Shown: positions 44,100 through 57,897, numbered from the stretch's first letter. The stretch is 64,000 nt of DNA from Artemisia argyi (GCA_030686995.1 CM060691.1:60464338-60528337), one strand, 5' to 3'. Notes: a model not told the origin generated them from the letters alone. A program made the numbers and translations.

Positions 44100-47000
44100 T
44101 GATTGGGTCTAAACCGTCAGATATTATTGACCAAGGTCAACAAGTCAAAGACAGCCTCGTCCCAATACTCCGTGGATAGTATAGTGTTTCCCCGGGTCGT
44201 TAAAGTCCCAGCGAGATTGAAATGATGCTTTGGGAATCGTTTATGAGAAAGTGGCACTGAGGACAGTAGCCTAGATGATGTGGAATTGATATTGCTACTG
44301 TTATGATGGTATTTGTACACAGATATAATATTCACAAAAATCAGATACCAAATATATGCACGTATTCACAATTCAGATTTACGCAATCGGACTGAAAAAG
44401 TGGGATTTTGGTATTTAACAAACTACAGGGGGTGCTTCTGACACTTTTTGAAACTTAGAATTAAAAATGAAAATGAAATTATAAAAGTGATTAAAATACT
44501 GTTTAAATATTATTTAAATAATTAAACTATTTAAAAATCTAATTTAAATCTAACTTAAATTAACTAAAAATGACAAATGATATAAATTAAACTTAAAAGT
44601 TAACAAAAATATTTTCTAAAGTTAAATTAGAACTTGAAGAAAGTATAAAAAATAAAAATAAATATTTTTGTCTTTTTATGGGTTTTTTTATAAATTACAA
44701 ACTATATAACTAAATTAAACTAATTAAACTACTTTTAATTAATATTAATACTAAATTAACTTAGAAAATTATGAGAAAATTTATAAAATTACTTAACCAT
44801 CACTGGAATCCTACAAAATTATAAAAACTCTAAAAATTATGTTTTAAGGTTAATCCACTAATTATTTACCTTTTAATTAACTTAAATCTAATTTAAACAA
44901 TTAAAATAAGAAAAATGGAAAATTAACAGTAGAAATTCAAAATATATTTTCTAAAAATCTATTATACTATATTAAAGCTAGGAAAAATATAAAACCTAGA
45001 TTTTACTTTATAAAAACTGAATTTGATATTTATTACTTAATATTAATTAATAATTAAGAAAACTAAAATTAAATCTAATAAATACTAAATGGTAATATAA
45101 AAATCAGAACATTTTACTAAAAATACTTTACTATATAAGGTAATTAATAAAAATATAAAAATACTAAATACTTAATTAAAATCTAAAAATGAAAATTAAA
45201 ATTAAATTGAATTAAATAGAAACTATCACTTATTTTAAATTGGTTTTTTCTTGGATTTTCTTTTACAAACCTACTTAACTACTAAAAATGAGAAACTTTT
45301 GTGAAAACACTTTTGAAAATTGCTTATAAATAAGCAGTAGCACCCCCTAAACTTAATCAGTTTGACTTTGGTTGACTGTGTGGTCAAATAAGCTCAATTG
45401 ACTGATGGTGGGGTCCACAATGATTGAAATGGGTGCAAACAAGCTTAACAATCTCAAATAAGCCAGAAACAACAAGACTTAAGCACAAATAAGCTGAATG
45501 AGTTCAAATAAGCACTTTAGCAAATCTGAGTTTCACTCAGTATTGGGACAGACTTAAGGGGCTAAACTAGGTGGGGTCCACTTGTTCCTAGGTCAACCAA
45601 TGGGTCAATACTTATACCGTGGTAGGAGGGGGTGGTCCAGACCAAGAAAGAACCTTTGGGGTCCACTGAGGTGGGCTGCAGCCACCATTAAAGGTGGTGG
45701 TATGGGTGAGGGTATGCTGATGCAGGGGAGCTTTCTTCCCTGCAAGTCACTTTGGGGGTTTGTGGGACCCACACACAAATTCACAAAAATGAAACAAGTA
45801 TTGGAACCTAAATATTAGCTAGTAGATTAAAGCCACAACAAGTTTCAGCCTTTAACTCTCATCCCATAAATCATGAAAATTCTTGGAGTTTTAGAAAAAA
45901 TCTGAGAAGATGAAATTTGACTTTTTTATGAACACTCAAACTTTGACTTTGATGAACTTTGGTTCTGATTCACTGATTTGTAATGAAGTATCTCAATGTA
46001 ATGATGCTGAATTAAGTTTACTTAGGCTCTTTTACAACTAATTGAGAAGTTAAGATGCACAATACTTACACAGTTAACTGTGTAACGGATTATGCTTGTG
46101 ATTTTGACTTTTAACTATAAGGACCTAGGATTTTATGACTTCAATGACTATTATAACTCTAGTGTAGACTGATGAAATAAGAAACAAGGGTTTAAGACAC
46201 CCAATGCTCTCAGAACTAAGTAATGCCAAACACTCCTTAATTGTGAGACTGTTTTGAGTTTTTAAGTGGCTAAGGGTGTAACAACTAATAAGCTTGTTCC
46301 AAATCAGCTATTTATGAGATATTACACTTAAGAGAGTGTTTAGAAGCAGTTAATGGCCAAGAACACACAATGATTATTCTAAAACTAGCAAGACTGTTAA
46401 ACTAAGATTCAAACTAATTAGTAATTCTAATGAACAAGATAAGTATATTAAACTATAAACTACTCTAACAACACCAAATAAGCACAAAAAACACAGATTA
46501 TCAATAAGCAATCAAGCAAAGCAGATAATACTAATACTAGATTTTTAGTGGAATTTTAAAATTTGCAAAAGCTTACAAGCTACCCCTAGCTTGAACAAGG
46601 GGCTTCTCCACAGAAGCCTATCTTTAGATAGGCCAATCTAAGCTCCAATCTTGATCACCAATCCCTCTCAGTACCTGAAAACTCAAACCAAGCAAAATAG
46701 TTGACCATAGTTGACTTTTTTTGTATTTTTTTAGTTTTCTATTATCACTGGCTTTTAGAGTCTCTAGAAAGCTTAAATAAGCTTATAGGAACTTATATGA
46801 ACCTAATTCAGTCCATGATTCAAACACAAACACTAGCAGCCTATGATTATGAAATTTGAAATTTGCATAAACAAAAGAAGTTGAAGAAACTTGCTTATAT
46901 TACTTGAAAAGAATAATAATACACTGAATTGACTTCTACAAATGCTTAAAAGCTTCTTGTTACACTATATTTGCTAAAAAAAACTTATACGATTACAACT

Positions 47001-48133
47001 ATATTAAAAAACTAGAACAGTCTTTCATCTTACATCCTTTTCTTTTTATAGCCATCCCTTAGGTCTTCTGGTTGTATCCTCATCATTTCCCACCTCTCTC
47101 TGATAAATTTGGTCCACTCCCAAGCTTCCACGTGTTTTGGCGGGAAAAGACTTTTTGCAAATTGCTCTCTGATTCAGGCAACTGGGGGGAAAGCATTAAT
47201 TGTGGAAGAGATGTTAGGTGTAGGGGTGTGGGTTAGTGGTGATGGGATGGGCAAGTTGGGGTGGTGGCTGCAATACCATGGTGGTTTGGTGGTTTTCTGG
47301 GTGAGAGGGAAAAGGGGGAAAGGGAAGGGTTTGACTGGTTTTGACCGGGGTCAAAGTTTTGACCCGGCTTATAATATTAAGGGTGTAATGGTTGGGCTGG
47401 ATTAGCTTTGGGCCTAAAAAAGGATGGGTGGGCTGGACTAGGTATTGGATTGGTTAGTATGGAGTAGTATTATTATTTGTTAGATCCGGTTTTGATTATG
47501 AAATACACAAGGACTATTTTTGTAATTTTTCGAAAGTTGAGGGGTGAGACTTGGCATGCTTCCAAATTATTTCCAAGGGTCTATTATGCCAATCTATGAA
47601 TAGTGCAGGGTCCTTTGATGATTTTTCAATTTTATTTTTCATCAGGGACTGAAACCGTCAAACTTTCAAACTTCAGGGACCATTTGTGTAATTTTCACCA
47701 AACTTTCCACCAAGGACCAATCCTGTCATAAAAGGTTAGTGCAAGAACAAAATTTGTTTTTCTCAAAGTTTTTCATATCCCAGGGACCATTTTTGACAAT
47801 TTTCAATGTTCAGGGACTAAACTTGACATTTTGTGAAACTTTTCACCAAAGGACTAATTATGTAACTTTTTGATTTATAAGGACCTTTGGTGACTTTTTC
47901 AAGTTTTTAGAATGACCAGGGACTAGATTTGACAACTTTTGAAAGTTGGGGGACTGAAACTGCCAATTATGCAAACTTTGTGCGTTTTTCATCTGTTTTT
48001 GGTATTTTTGCATTTGAAACATGTAAAACACTTTCCTGAGATATTTTCACTATTCTGATTCATTATTGAGTGTTTTTTGGATGTTTTGGCAGCTCAGAAA
48101 TGGTAAAAATGATGAGTATTTACACACTCATCA
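44100..48133 (-). repeat. Nested solo LTR of the same LARD family
   Basis: 4034 bp from TGATTGGGTC to CACACTCATCA, flanked by the perfect duplication TTACC (44095-44099 and 48134-48138), inside the internal region of the larger element. It shares with the two outer LTRs the conserved block CCAATACTCCGTGGATAGTA (about 44161-44180) and the CAGGGACCA-type repeats near its end, but is clearly more diverged, so it represents another lineage of the family. No reading frames of interest. Confidence 0.9.
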
Positions 48134-48471
48134 TTACCACAAAAATTTTGAGCTCCAGTGAAAAAATTTTAAAAATTTTGGTCAAAAACGGGGGTATAAG
48201 ATAGTAAAATGTGATAAAATTCGCTAGAATAGCGAAATACACCCCCACACTTAGGATGAATATTGTCCTCAATATTCAAAGTCCCGGCTATTATGCCGCC
48301 ATTTTGAACGTAAAAGGGCAACATTGCAAGCTAAGCGTGGAAAACACCATTTCGTATTTTCACTTCATAAATAACCATAGCATGGGGGACTCCCCCACAC
48401 TTAGGGTGAAAACCCTAGAAGTATGCTACTGTTTTTGTTTACTGAGTCGCTAGCTTGACTCGACCCTGAAT
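48134..48471. other. 3' non-coding part of the LARD internal region
   Basis: No gene. Two CCCCCACACTTAGG phrases (about 48242 and 48391) each precede a GATGAATATTGTCC or GTGAAAACCC context and look like repeated motifs of the element. Confidence 0.5.
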
Positions 48472-50735
48472 TCATTTGTCCTTGGGGAAGCATGATGTGG
48501 AAGAGATAATCTCAATCGGACTTTCATTCAAGATGTTTGTACAAACATTTGAAGCACGTGAAAGTTCCACACCGATGAGATATAATCCCGGCTTAAGATA
48601 GTATAAACTATAAGCGATGATGCCGGGGTCAAAGATAATGTCTTCATTCCCGAAGGAGTGAAGAACAGGAGAAGTCACCTTGTAGGTGAGGAAAAGGAAG
48701 AAAACCATGATGAAAATCATGATTTGATCTTCTTCCTCGAGATCAGGCTCCGTAGCCTGAGTTTGGATTTCAAGGGTTAAGCTCGTAAATATCCCGGGAG
48801 GGAGGGTGGGAATTTGTAAATTCTCATGATTTAGAACATCTCCCCCCGGGTCATCATACTCCGGAGGAGTCATGATATGATGAGTGAGTTCACCGGAGAA
48901 CTCCTCAAAGGTGAATGAATCATATTCGGGGAGAGAAATTTGAGAATGAGAAGTGGTACTGCCACTAATCTTCTCTCCCATATGATCAAAAGTGAGTCTT
49001 CAAACTCCGGAATAAGATCATCGGAGAAAATGTCACTATCCTTAATCGGGATAGGAGATGAAATAGGTTTCATATTGAAAGCCTCGATTTTAGAAATGAG
49101 GAGATTGACATTCATTAATGTTGCACGAAGTGCTTCATCTTTGATTTCAGTATCAATCTCATCATTCTCTTCTTCTAAGCTAACTAGCTCAGAAGGTAAT
49201 TCTTCCGCATAAATGATGTCCCCACAAGATAAAGAATCATCGTTCTCAGAATCGGAGAACATCTCAACATTGTCAATTGGGAAGACAAGAGGAGGAGGGA
49301 TATCACACATATGATTAAAAGTTCCCCGTGACTCTCTTGGGATTGGAACAAGGTTCTCAACACTAGACTTTATGAATTCGTCCGATTCCCTTTCAGGAAC
49401 AGTGTCAAGATGCTCGTCCCCCATGCTTAAAGAGTGAGTGGAAACCTCGGGTGTGATAACAGTTGACTGAGGGAGTTGAGAAGGACTAGCAGTCATGGTT
49501 TCTACAAGTTCCATGATTTCTACTACTAGTGATTCAGTCATATTCTTTTCTCCCTGTATTTCTACTGAAGCTGAATCAAAAGGTTTCTTAGATACCTTTG
49601 GGATTGGAACAAGGTCATCAAATTCCTCAAGAGGATTGATTTCGACTTCCTTGTCCCCCATTGGCAAGATATCTGAAATTTCCTTAGGGTTTTCCTCTTC
49701 AAATAGTTCATCCTCATCACTTTCATCCTCAAGATAAAATGAGTTAACAGGAGGCTTTTGTTTTCTAAGAATCAAATCCTGAAGACAGTTTATACTATCT
49801 TGAATGGTCTTGTTGACTTGATTTTGATTCATAATCATTTTAGTAATCAATTCAGCTCTAGCTAACTCGTCCTGAGGCGGTGGTTGAGGGTTTGTGTATT
49901 GTGTGGGCTGGTTAAAACCAAATTCATGATTGTTACAAGGAACCTGTTCATAGACAAACTGATTCCTAATTTGACAATCAGAGCTGTAGTGAGGGTCTCC
50001 ACAATACTCACAACAGTAAAACTGTTGAGTCTGGCTTGGTGTATTTTGATACAAAGCATTATTGAGATTTGGATAATATGATTATTGCTCGTATGAATAT
50101 GATGGGTAGTTGGAAAAATTTGAGGAGTTGTTGAATGAGTTCTGGTTAGGATCATAAGCAAATGAATTCCTCGAACCACAAAACAAACAACTCCCATTTT
50201 GAATATCATTACCACATTGTACACATGTACACCAACGACATGGAAAACCAAAAAGCGGCTCACCACAACCAACACAAGGAATAAAATCCGGAGGTGGGAC
50301 AAGTGGTGTGCTCTTAGAGCTAGCAATTTCCACCACTTCCGTTATGGTCTCGGGTTTTGGTTCATGATGAACGTGAAGATTGGGCAAGTCGTTCTTTTCA
50401 CTCACTGCCCTAAACTCAGTACGTTTGCTTGACAAACTTTTAACCGTAAACCGTGAAAGGTTAGGATCAATTATAGACAGTTTAGGAGCATTTGTGAGCT
50501 TAGGTTTTTGGACAACCGTGGGTTGGACGTATTTAGCACTTTCATGGTTAGAGGAAAGTACAGGGTCCTTTGTCACCTCGGTTTCATGATCTCTTTCCCT
50601 CACCGGAGAGGGAATAGGAATCGAAGGTCCATCATAATCAACACGACATCTCGACATTTTTGACAAGGCCATAAGTTTTTCAACTTTGCTTTTAAAGGCC
50701 CTTTGTTCAAAGAAATTGTCATCGAGAGATGCCAT
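48472..50735 (-). pseudogene. Gag-like protein of the LARD element, with Cys clusters; one stop, one frameshift
   Basis: Reading starts at an ATG (complement 50733-50735, MASLDDNFFEQRAFKSKVEK). The N-terminal 230 residues end in an unusual Cys-rich block: CVGCGEPLFGFPCRWCTCVQ, then CGNDIQNGSCLFCGSRNS. TAA at 50082-50084 interrupts, but the same frame continues with a knuckle-like CEYCGDPHYSSDC (CX2CX3HX4C). A helical stretch (ELITKMIMNQNQVNKTIQDS) and a long acidic region with two VPIP(K/R)xS motifs follow. Near 48981 the frame shifts, and the C-terminal part (EEFSGELTHHI, FGNEDIIFDPGI, NESPIEI) is read in another frame to TGA at 48472. From memory this layout is that of a large family of predicted proteins in Tanacetum. 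Its function is unproven; the position suggests a nucleic-acid-binding gag. Confidence 0.75.
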
Positions 50736-50744
50736 TAGAATCAA

Positions 50745-51030
50745 TTATGGGACAAGTGGAAGAAAGTAGAATCAAAAGGATAGAGGGTAAAGGGATGAAG
50801 AATTAAAAAGGTAGGAGGGTAAAGATGGATATTTTTAGTGTTTTTGGAAAACATTTTGTAAGAAATAAAATCTTTTTGTGTTTTTGTGTTCGTTGAAAAC
50901 TAATTTTAAAAAGTTTTCAGGAACAGTTTTGTTTTGATAATAAGAAAATATGAACAAATGATGGATAAATGTACAATGAGTGAATTCCAAAACCACTAAT
51001 CAGCAAACCGTTTAGAAAACGCACACAACC
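50745..51030. other. 5' leader of the LARD internal region
   Basis: Sequence between the primer binding site and the gag-like ATG. No reading frame; A-rich on the plus strand. Confidence 0.5.
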
Positions 51031-51048
51031 TCCCCGGCAGCGGCGCCA
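51031..51048 (-). other. Primer binding site, tRNA-Asp
   Basis: The minus strand reads TGGCGCCGCTGCCGGGGA. It matches the complement of plant tRNA-Asp(GTC) 3' sequence (TGGCGCCGTTGCCGGGGA) with one mismatch and lies five bases (AATAG) from the LTR. Confidence 0.85.
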
Positions 51049-51053
51049 CTATT

Positions 51054-54000
51054 TGATTGGTGTGAAAGCAGTCAAATATAATTGACCAAGGTCAACTAGT
51101 CAAAAACAGCTTATCCCAATACTCCGTGGATAGTATAGTGTTTCCCCGGGTCGTTATGTCCCGACGAGGTGTGGATGGTATTAAAACGGGTTTGTGATCG
51201 GGTGAAATTGGACATGAATGGGTATAAGAGAGTTGTGATGATTACACAACTGGAATATAAAAGATAATAGCTTAAATACACTTTATTAACAAGACTGCAA
51301 AGTTGGAAAACCCAGAAACGTTTAAAACATAAAACGCGTACGTTTACATTTAAATAAAACATAAACGTACAAAATAAAACGTGAAAACGGAAATCTGAAA
51401 ACCCCCAGGGGGTGAAAATGACTTTTTTTACAAACCTAAAGGTAAAAGAAAATTTTTAGAAAAAGAAAATAAATTTTTACACTATTTAATTATTTATTAT
51501 TAACTAATTACTTTTTAATACTAATTATTAATATTTAAAACATTTAAATACAATATAATATTATTTAAATACTAGAAAAATGAAAATAAAATTTCTAAAA
51601 TTATAAAATAACTAAAAACTAATTTTAAAATGAAAAATAAGTATTTTTGTCTTTTTGTGATTTTTCTAGTAATTAATTGCTAATTAATTACTAATTACCT
51701 AATTAAACTATTTTAAATTAAGAAAAATAGAAAATGAACAGTAAAAACTCTAAGTAAATTCCTAAAATTATTTTACATTATATAAAAGCTAGGAAAATAT
51801 AAAAACTAGGTTTTACTTAATAAAAACTAATTATGCTATTTAAAACTTAATTATTAATTAATTACTAATAAAACTAAAATTAAATCTAATAAATACCAAA
51901 TGATAAAATAAAAATCTGAAAAATTTACTAAAAATACTTTAATATAAGAGGAACTTAAGAAAAATATAAAAAAGCTAAGTACTTAATAAAAATCTAAAAA
52001 TGAAAAATAAAATTTAAATTACATTAAATAGAAACTATCACTTAAAAATAAATTGGATTTTCTTGATTTTTCTTTTATCAACCTATTTTATAACTAAAAA
52101 CAAAAACTTTTTGTGAAAACAACTTTTTAGGAAATCAGAAATAAGCTAGGATAAGCCAAAAAGTTGAGACAGTTGACTTTGGTTGACTTTTTAAGCAAAT
52201 AAGCTCAAATGAGCTTGTGTGGGGCCCACTATGATTAATCCTGGTTCAATTGAGTGTGTTGGACATGTATGAGCAGGATTCAAGTGAATAAGCTCATAGG
52301 ATAAGCTTATAAGCCAAAATAAGCACATTCACAAACCAAGTACAACACAGAATTGGGACAAAGTTTTTGGCCTAATTCAGGTGGGGTCCACAGGGTTTCA
52401 GGTCAAACTAGTGGTCAACTTTAAGAGCCTACCAGGGGGAGTTGAAAGGAACAAAAATGGTGGCATGTGGAACGCTGAGGTGATTAGAAACCACCACCAA
52501 AGTGGTGGTGGTAGGGTGGTGGGTCTGCTGTGCAAGGGAGCAGACAACCCTGCAGGTGTGTTTGGGGCTAAGTGGGGCCCAGCAGAAAATTCCTAAAAAT
52601 ATAAGGAAGTTGGGACATGAAATTTAAGCTGGTAGAGTTTACATAGGAACAGGTTTCAGCCCTTGAAAGCAAATACAAAAATCAAATAAATTCTGTGAAC
52701 TTTTGGTTTTTTTCTACACAAACAAACTTTGACTTTTTAGTTGAACATGCAAGATTGGCTTTTCTGAGTTTGAAATCACCCTCACTGATTTAAATAGTTA
52801 TAGTAAGCTACAAGTTGATGAAATTAAGCTACAATGACATCTAATGCAATGAAATGGTGGGCTTATGGTATCAAATCTCCAAACAGTTAACTGATATGGG
52901 AGGTTGTTGGTGAATTTGACTATCTGTGATAACAACTACTTATGCAATGGTTGATTTATGTTATTTTACCACAGAGAAGGATGTTCAAAACAACTAATGT
53001 CCATAAAATCAACAAATGCTTAACAAAACAGATAGTTCCAAACACCCCCTTAAGAACCATGATTTTTAATTTATTAAGATTTCCACAAATTCAGACCTTG
53101 ATCTTTAAACATAAGCTCATATACTGATGTAATAAACTTAAGTGAACACATAAACATCAAAATTAACAACAATAACCTAAGATTCAAAGTACTACCACTT
53201 GGCAGTTTGAGGGTGAACACTGAGCAACACTAAATCCTAATACGCAAGCATGAGATTCTAAGTTAAATTATGACTAATAAGCATCAAATAAACACTAAGT
53301 AGCTAAGGTAATCTAAATTGAAATACTGGAACAGTAAATGCCAAAAATATGGAAATTACTTACAAGTGCATTCAACTGGAATATGAGTGACCAGGGCACA
53401 AAACCACAACCTAAAGGCTTTTCTGAGACATTTTAACCATAACAATCCAACATTCCACCATGTTCCAAGCTTTAATCTTCTTATGAGCTGATTTTTTTAT
53501 TTTACATTGATTTTCTAGGTATTTTTATGAATTTTTAGTAACTGAGTAACAACTAAGTCCAATACCTTAAAACCTTAAGAAAACTTATCAGTAAGCTAAA
53601 TTGAGTTTAATTGAACACTTAACAACAACTTTTGACAAGTTCAAGTAAAATTGTCATTTTCACTAAAAACTGCCAAATTTGAATCCATAAAAGAAATCTT
53701 GAAATTAAGGTTGAAAGTAGTTTAGATTACAAAGATTAAACTGATTACACCTATTTTTTACTAGAAATTACATTCAGAAAGCAAAATTACATTAATACGA
53801 ATTTAAAAGCTAAACTACAACTACTACTTAACTAACTATGTGCTCCCTGCTCCTCTTCTCTCTTTTATATGATCAATTAGGGTTTCAGTGGGACCCACTT
53901 ATGCTTTCCCATCAATGCTAACAGCCATTGGATGACTTGGGGTGATCTTATCCGTTTGAAGATTTTGGCGCCAAAACTAGGTTTGGCGTTTTCCTTCTGC

Positions 54001-54836
54001 TAACTTGTTGCCAGAGGGTGAAACTTGGACTTTTGTGTTTGTTTGGAGTGATAAGGGTGAGGTTGAGTGTGTAGGAGGGGAAGGTAGTAGGGGTTATGAT
54101 GGGGGGGGGGGGGTTTGGCTGGTAGCAGATGGTGGGAGGGTGATGTGGAAGAGGTGGGGGTTGACTGGGTCAAAGTTGAGGAGGGAGTGGTAATATTATT
54201 AAAACGGGGTGAGGTGGATTTTGAGTGGGAGTGGGCTGTGAGTGTTGGTGTGGGCCTGGAATGGGAGGTATAAGGAGTGGGGTTTTGTTTTGGGTGGTGT
54301 TTTGGATTTAGGGGAGGTAGTAGTAACATTGGGGATCCGTTTGGTTTGTATTGAAATTTCACAAGGGCCAATTTTGAAGTTTCACTAAACATAGGGGCTG
54401 GAAATGTAATTATCCCAGAGTATCACCAAGGACCATTGTTGCAAAGTTAATATTTCCAAAAAACCATTTTTTTGCAATTTTTGTACTTTTCAAAATTCCC
54501 AGGGACTAAAGTTGTCATTTTTCAAACTGCAGGGACCAAACGTGTAATTTTTCCAAACTTTTCACCCAAAGTCCGTTTTTGATCACTTTTGAATTTTTAA
54601 GGACTTGGGTTGAGTTTTCTTTCAAAATGAATACGTAGGGACTATTTTTGACAAATTTAGAAACTTGGGGGACTGAAACTGCCAATATTGCAAACTTTGA
54701 TCGTTTTTCATTTGTTTTTGCTCGTTTTGCATTTAAAACACATAAAACACAATCCCTGAGATAATTTAAGTATTTTGATGACTTTTCGATTGTTTTTGTA
54801 TGTTTTGGCAGTTTAAATACGATAAAAATGATGAGT
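51054..54836 (-). repeat. 5' LTR of the LARD-like element, outer end truncated
   Basis: Nearly identical to 39858-43642 over 3.78 kb, with G13 (54101-54113) in place of G14. The last 16 bases of the LTR (GTTTGCGCACTCATCA in the other copy) are missing. Sequence switches within GAGT (54833-54836) into the next LARD. Confidence 0.9.
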
Positions 54837-57800
54837 ACAAAGGTCCCAACAATTTATATTTAAAACTTAAGTTACAAGAGTTCAAAATTGACGCATTTGC
54901 ATATTTAAAGAAAATAATTATCGAATGTGAAAAAAACAAGTCTTTCAATGTTTGATATCCACGGGACTCCGATTGCTCCCAATGCTCAGCTAGCAAATAA
55001 TACCTGAGAAAATACATGCTAAAAAGTCAACATAAAGTTGAGTGAATTCATAGAGTTTAAATAAGTAATAAGTTGAATACAAGTATAATTCATTATAAAA
55101 GACATATAACAAAAACATGTCGGGAAATAAGATTTATAGCATTGAGCTCATGAAACCGAACCTTGACCTAGTTTAATAGTGCCCCGAAAAGGGTAAGATT
55201 TGCCATTTACCACAACCTCTCAATATTATGTGACCGTTGAAAGGTGAGCGCTACTCACTCGGCCAAGCCCGCCAAGCCTAATATGCATGTATCCCCCTCG
55301 CGAGGTTTAAAAAATGTTTAAATAAGTAAACGCGAGGCTATAAACTCACCTTAAGAGCAACAAGATCAGAAGTAAAATGGATCTTCGGACGAGTGCAAAG
55401 CGTCTAAGCACAACCTAAAAGACGTGACGCGACTTAAAATGATAAAGAAGAGCGATATGAAAAAGTAAATCAAATGATCATGAGATATGTCTCCGAGATA
55501 AACATGGCATTGCACTAAGACTTAACCCAAGATATTTTCACTCTAAGATTGATGTTCAACCAGATCTTATAGGTAATAAAACACCTACTAAGTTTCATCC
55601 CTCAATTCTTGTTTTACCTATGTGTATCCACACATTTTAGATTTCAAGACAAGACGTAAAACTAGAATTCTGGAATTGACTCATTTTCATGGACTTGTAT
55701 CTCCTAATTTATAAATGGTATAAATACAAGGCTAATTTATAAATGGTATAAATACAAGGCCTTCACCCCTGGAAAGCTCTTTGAGTCTAGTTTTCAAAAA
55801 TCTAGGCCTCAACTTCTAAAAGATTCAGAATCATGTGAAAAGACTATTTTACCCCTAAACATCCAGCACAGAATATTTTCTGAATTTTAATCTCTTACGG
55901 AAGTGGCCATAAATCCTAAACTATGATAGCAATTTAAGTGAGACCAATTGGAGGTGTTAGCCTAAGATGTCTACTACAGATCTCAACTTTTATTCCAACA
56001 ATTTTAGTGAAAAACATGGAATTAAACTCCTTTTTCAAACAGTAGTTCAGAACTGATCAATTTTAGCAAAACAGCCATAACTAATTCATCCAGAGGAGTT
56101 GATAAACCCTCCAGTCAGCCACAAGTTCCTCATTTGTTTAACCCTTCACCCATGTAAAAAACCAGTAGCCTCTAGTTCAATAATAATTCTTTACAGGTAA
56201 AACAATCTGCATTACAATTTCTGGGTACACACTAAATATGTTTTCACGGTTTTGGTCGTACCTCGACCATCCGGAATAGTTGGTGCTTCGGCCAACTCAC
56301 CACTAGGACCTGAGATATTATACTATCCATTTATGAAAAGCTTCAGTAGGCTCTAAGCCAAAAATTTACCATTAAAACGCAAAAAATCTGCAAGGTACCT
56401 ATATTGACTCGTTTTTACTAATTTGGGCACAACTTGATCATCCGGAGGAGATAAAAATTCCTCCAACTCGCCACATGAAGCTTATACCTATATCTATCAA
56501 AAAATGTAATTTAATCAAAGGCTCCAGGCCAAAAATTAATGGGAAAACCCACGTTTTTCTACCGATGTAAAAACAGTCCCATCAAATCCAACTAAACCTA
56601 TTCTAAACTCATCCAAAACATCATCAATCAACATGCAATGCCACACTAATCATCACAAACAACTCAAGAACACTAAAACTCATCAAAATCAGAAAACCCA
56701 AAATTAATTAAATAACAAAAACCATTTGCATGTGAAGAAATCCAAAGGAAATGATAAGATTGACTTACAAGAAGTGAAAAATCACCAACAACCTTTTTAG
56801 GGATTGATTAAAAACGACCAAGAGACACCACCACAAGCTTGGACCTTCTCTTCTACTCTTCAAATCAAGCTTGAGGGCTGTGGAGATGGCTCTAAAATAA
56901 CCTTGAGGAAGACTTCAAGAAAACATCAAGAAAACACCAAGAAACACCAAGAAAACCCTTCCAAACTTCGATTCAAATCACCATCTTTTGTGAGCACCTT
57001 CAAGAGGATGTTGTGGAGAATATGTTGATGATGAAAAATCACAGAGATGAGGGTGTGGTGATGGTGATTCGTGGCTGTAACAAGGAGGAAGAGGATATGG
57101 AGTTGGATGGTTTATTTTGAGATTTGCATGTATTGGAGTGGAAATGATGAGTTTTATTTCTTGAAAATGAAAATATGTTAAAGATGGGTGGGGGTGATCC
57201 GGTTTTGTGGTCCCAAGGAAAGCCAAAGAACATATTTTATTCATATTTGATTAATATTGGGTGTATTAGTGTGTTTGTGGGGTTTAACTTAAGTGTACGG
57301 TCTTAAAAACGCGAATTACGCAGAACCGGGTGACCTGAAAACGTGAATTTTAGAAAAGTGTTATAAAAATATTATGAATTTGTTATGAAGTGTTAAAAAG
57401 CCAAATTTTCATATTTCATGAGAGCCTTGGGTTTATCGGAGTGTTTAAACGTCGTTAAAAATGAAACCGTGAGTCGAAAACACGTTTGGTGACACCGGTT
57501 CTTGATAAAAGTGATGTAATCTATAAAAATGACACGACAAGTATAAAAATCTTCTGTAAACATAAAATAGTTTAAAAATTCATAAAAATATGTAAATTAT
57601 CATAATCTAGGGTTGGTTCACTTTGTCAAAACCTTAAAACGTATATTTAAATCGGGTAAAACGTAACGGTGCAAGGTTAACGTAAAAATGGAAAAATTGA
57701 AAAGTGACTTTTAAAATAAGATTGTAAAGAAACAATGATGCATAAAAAAGTGTAGAATAGACGTAGTCTAGTCACGGTTGAATTAATTGAACGTGTTATG

Positions 57801-57897
57801 ACAAAACGAGGATATCTTCCGACGAAGTTAATTATTTTAAAAATAGAATAGTTAAATAGTATTAAGATTAATGACATGAAAATTTTGAAATGTCACA
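54833..57897 (-). repeat. 3' LTR of the second LARD, truncated
   Basis: Ends GAAATGTCACA at 57897. Compared with the other LTR it lacks the outer 134 bp and about 130 bp near 55290. It has an extra 90 bp near 55310-55410, a tandem 29-bp duplication (GCTAATTTATAAATGGTATAAATACAAG type, about 55705-55762) and about 95 extra bases near 56830-56925. The 74- and 88-codon frames here are LTR sequence. Confidence 0.85.

Larger units (their letters stand above)
39858..54836 (-). mobile_element. LARD-like retrotransposon with tRNA-Asp PBS, containing a nested solo LTR
   Basis: Minus-strand element. 3' LTR 39858-43642, polypurine tract at 43643, internal region to 51053, PBS 51031-51048, and 5' LTR 51054-54836, truncated at its outer end. 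The two LTRs are nearly identical over 3.78 kb. Without the nested solo LTR the internal region is about 3.4 kb and holds one broken gag-like ORF and no protease, integrase or reverse transcriptase, so mobility must have been supplied in trans. Large LTRs with a short, mostly non-coding centre fit the LARD class. The tRNA-Asp primer points to the Tat/Athila side of Ty3/gypsy. Confidence 0.85.

Noticed and set aside
44100..48133. Third LTR read as part of a three-LTR tandem element
   Set aside because: It has its own TTACC target duplication and is more diverged than the outer pair, so it is an independent solo LTR.
56978..57244. 88-codon minus-strand frame present twice (also 61864-62130)
   Set aside because: Again LTR duplication; the frame is low-complexity and antisense to a GATGGTGATTCG-type stretch.
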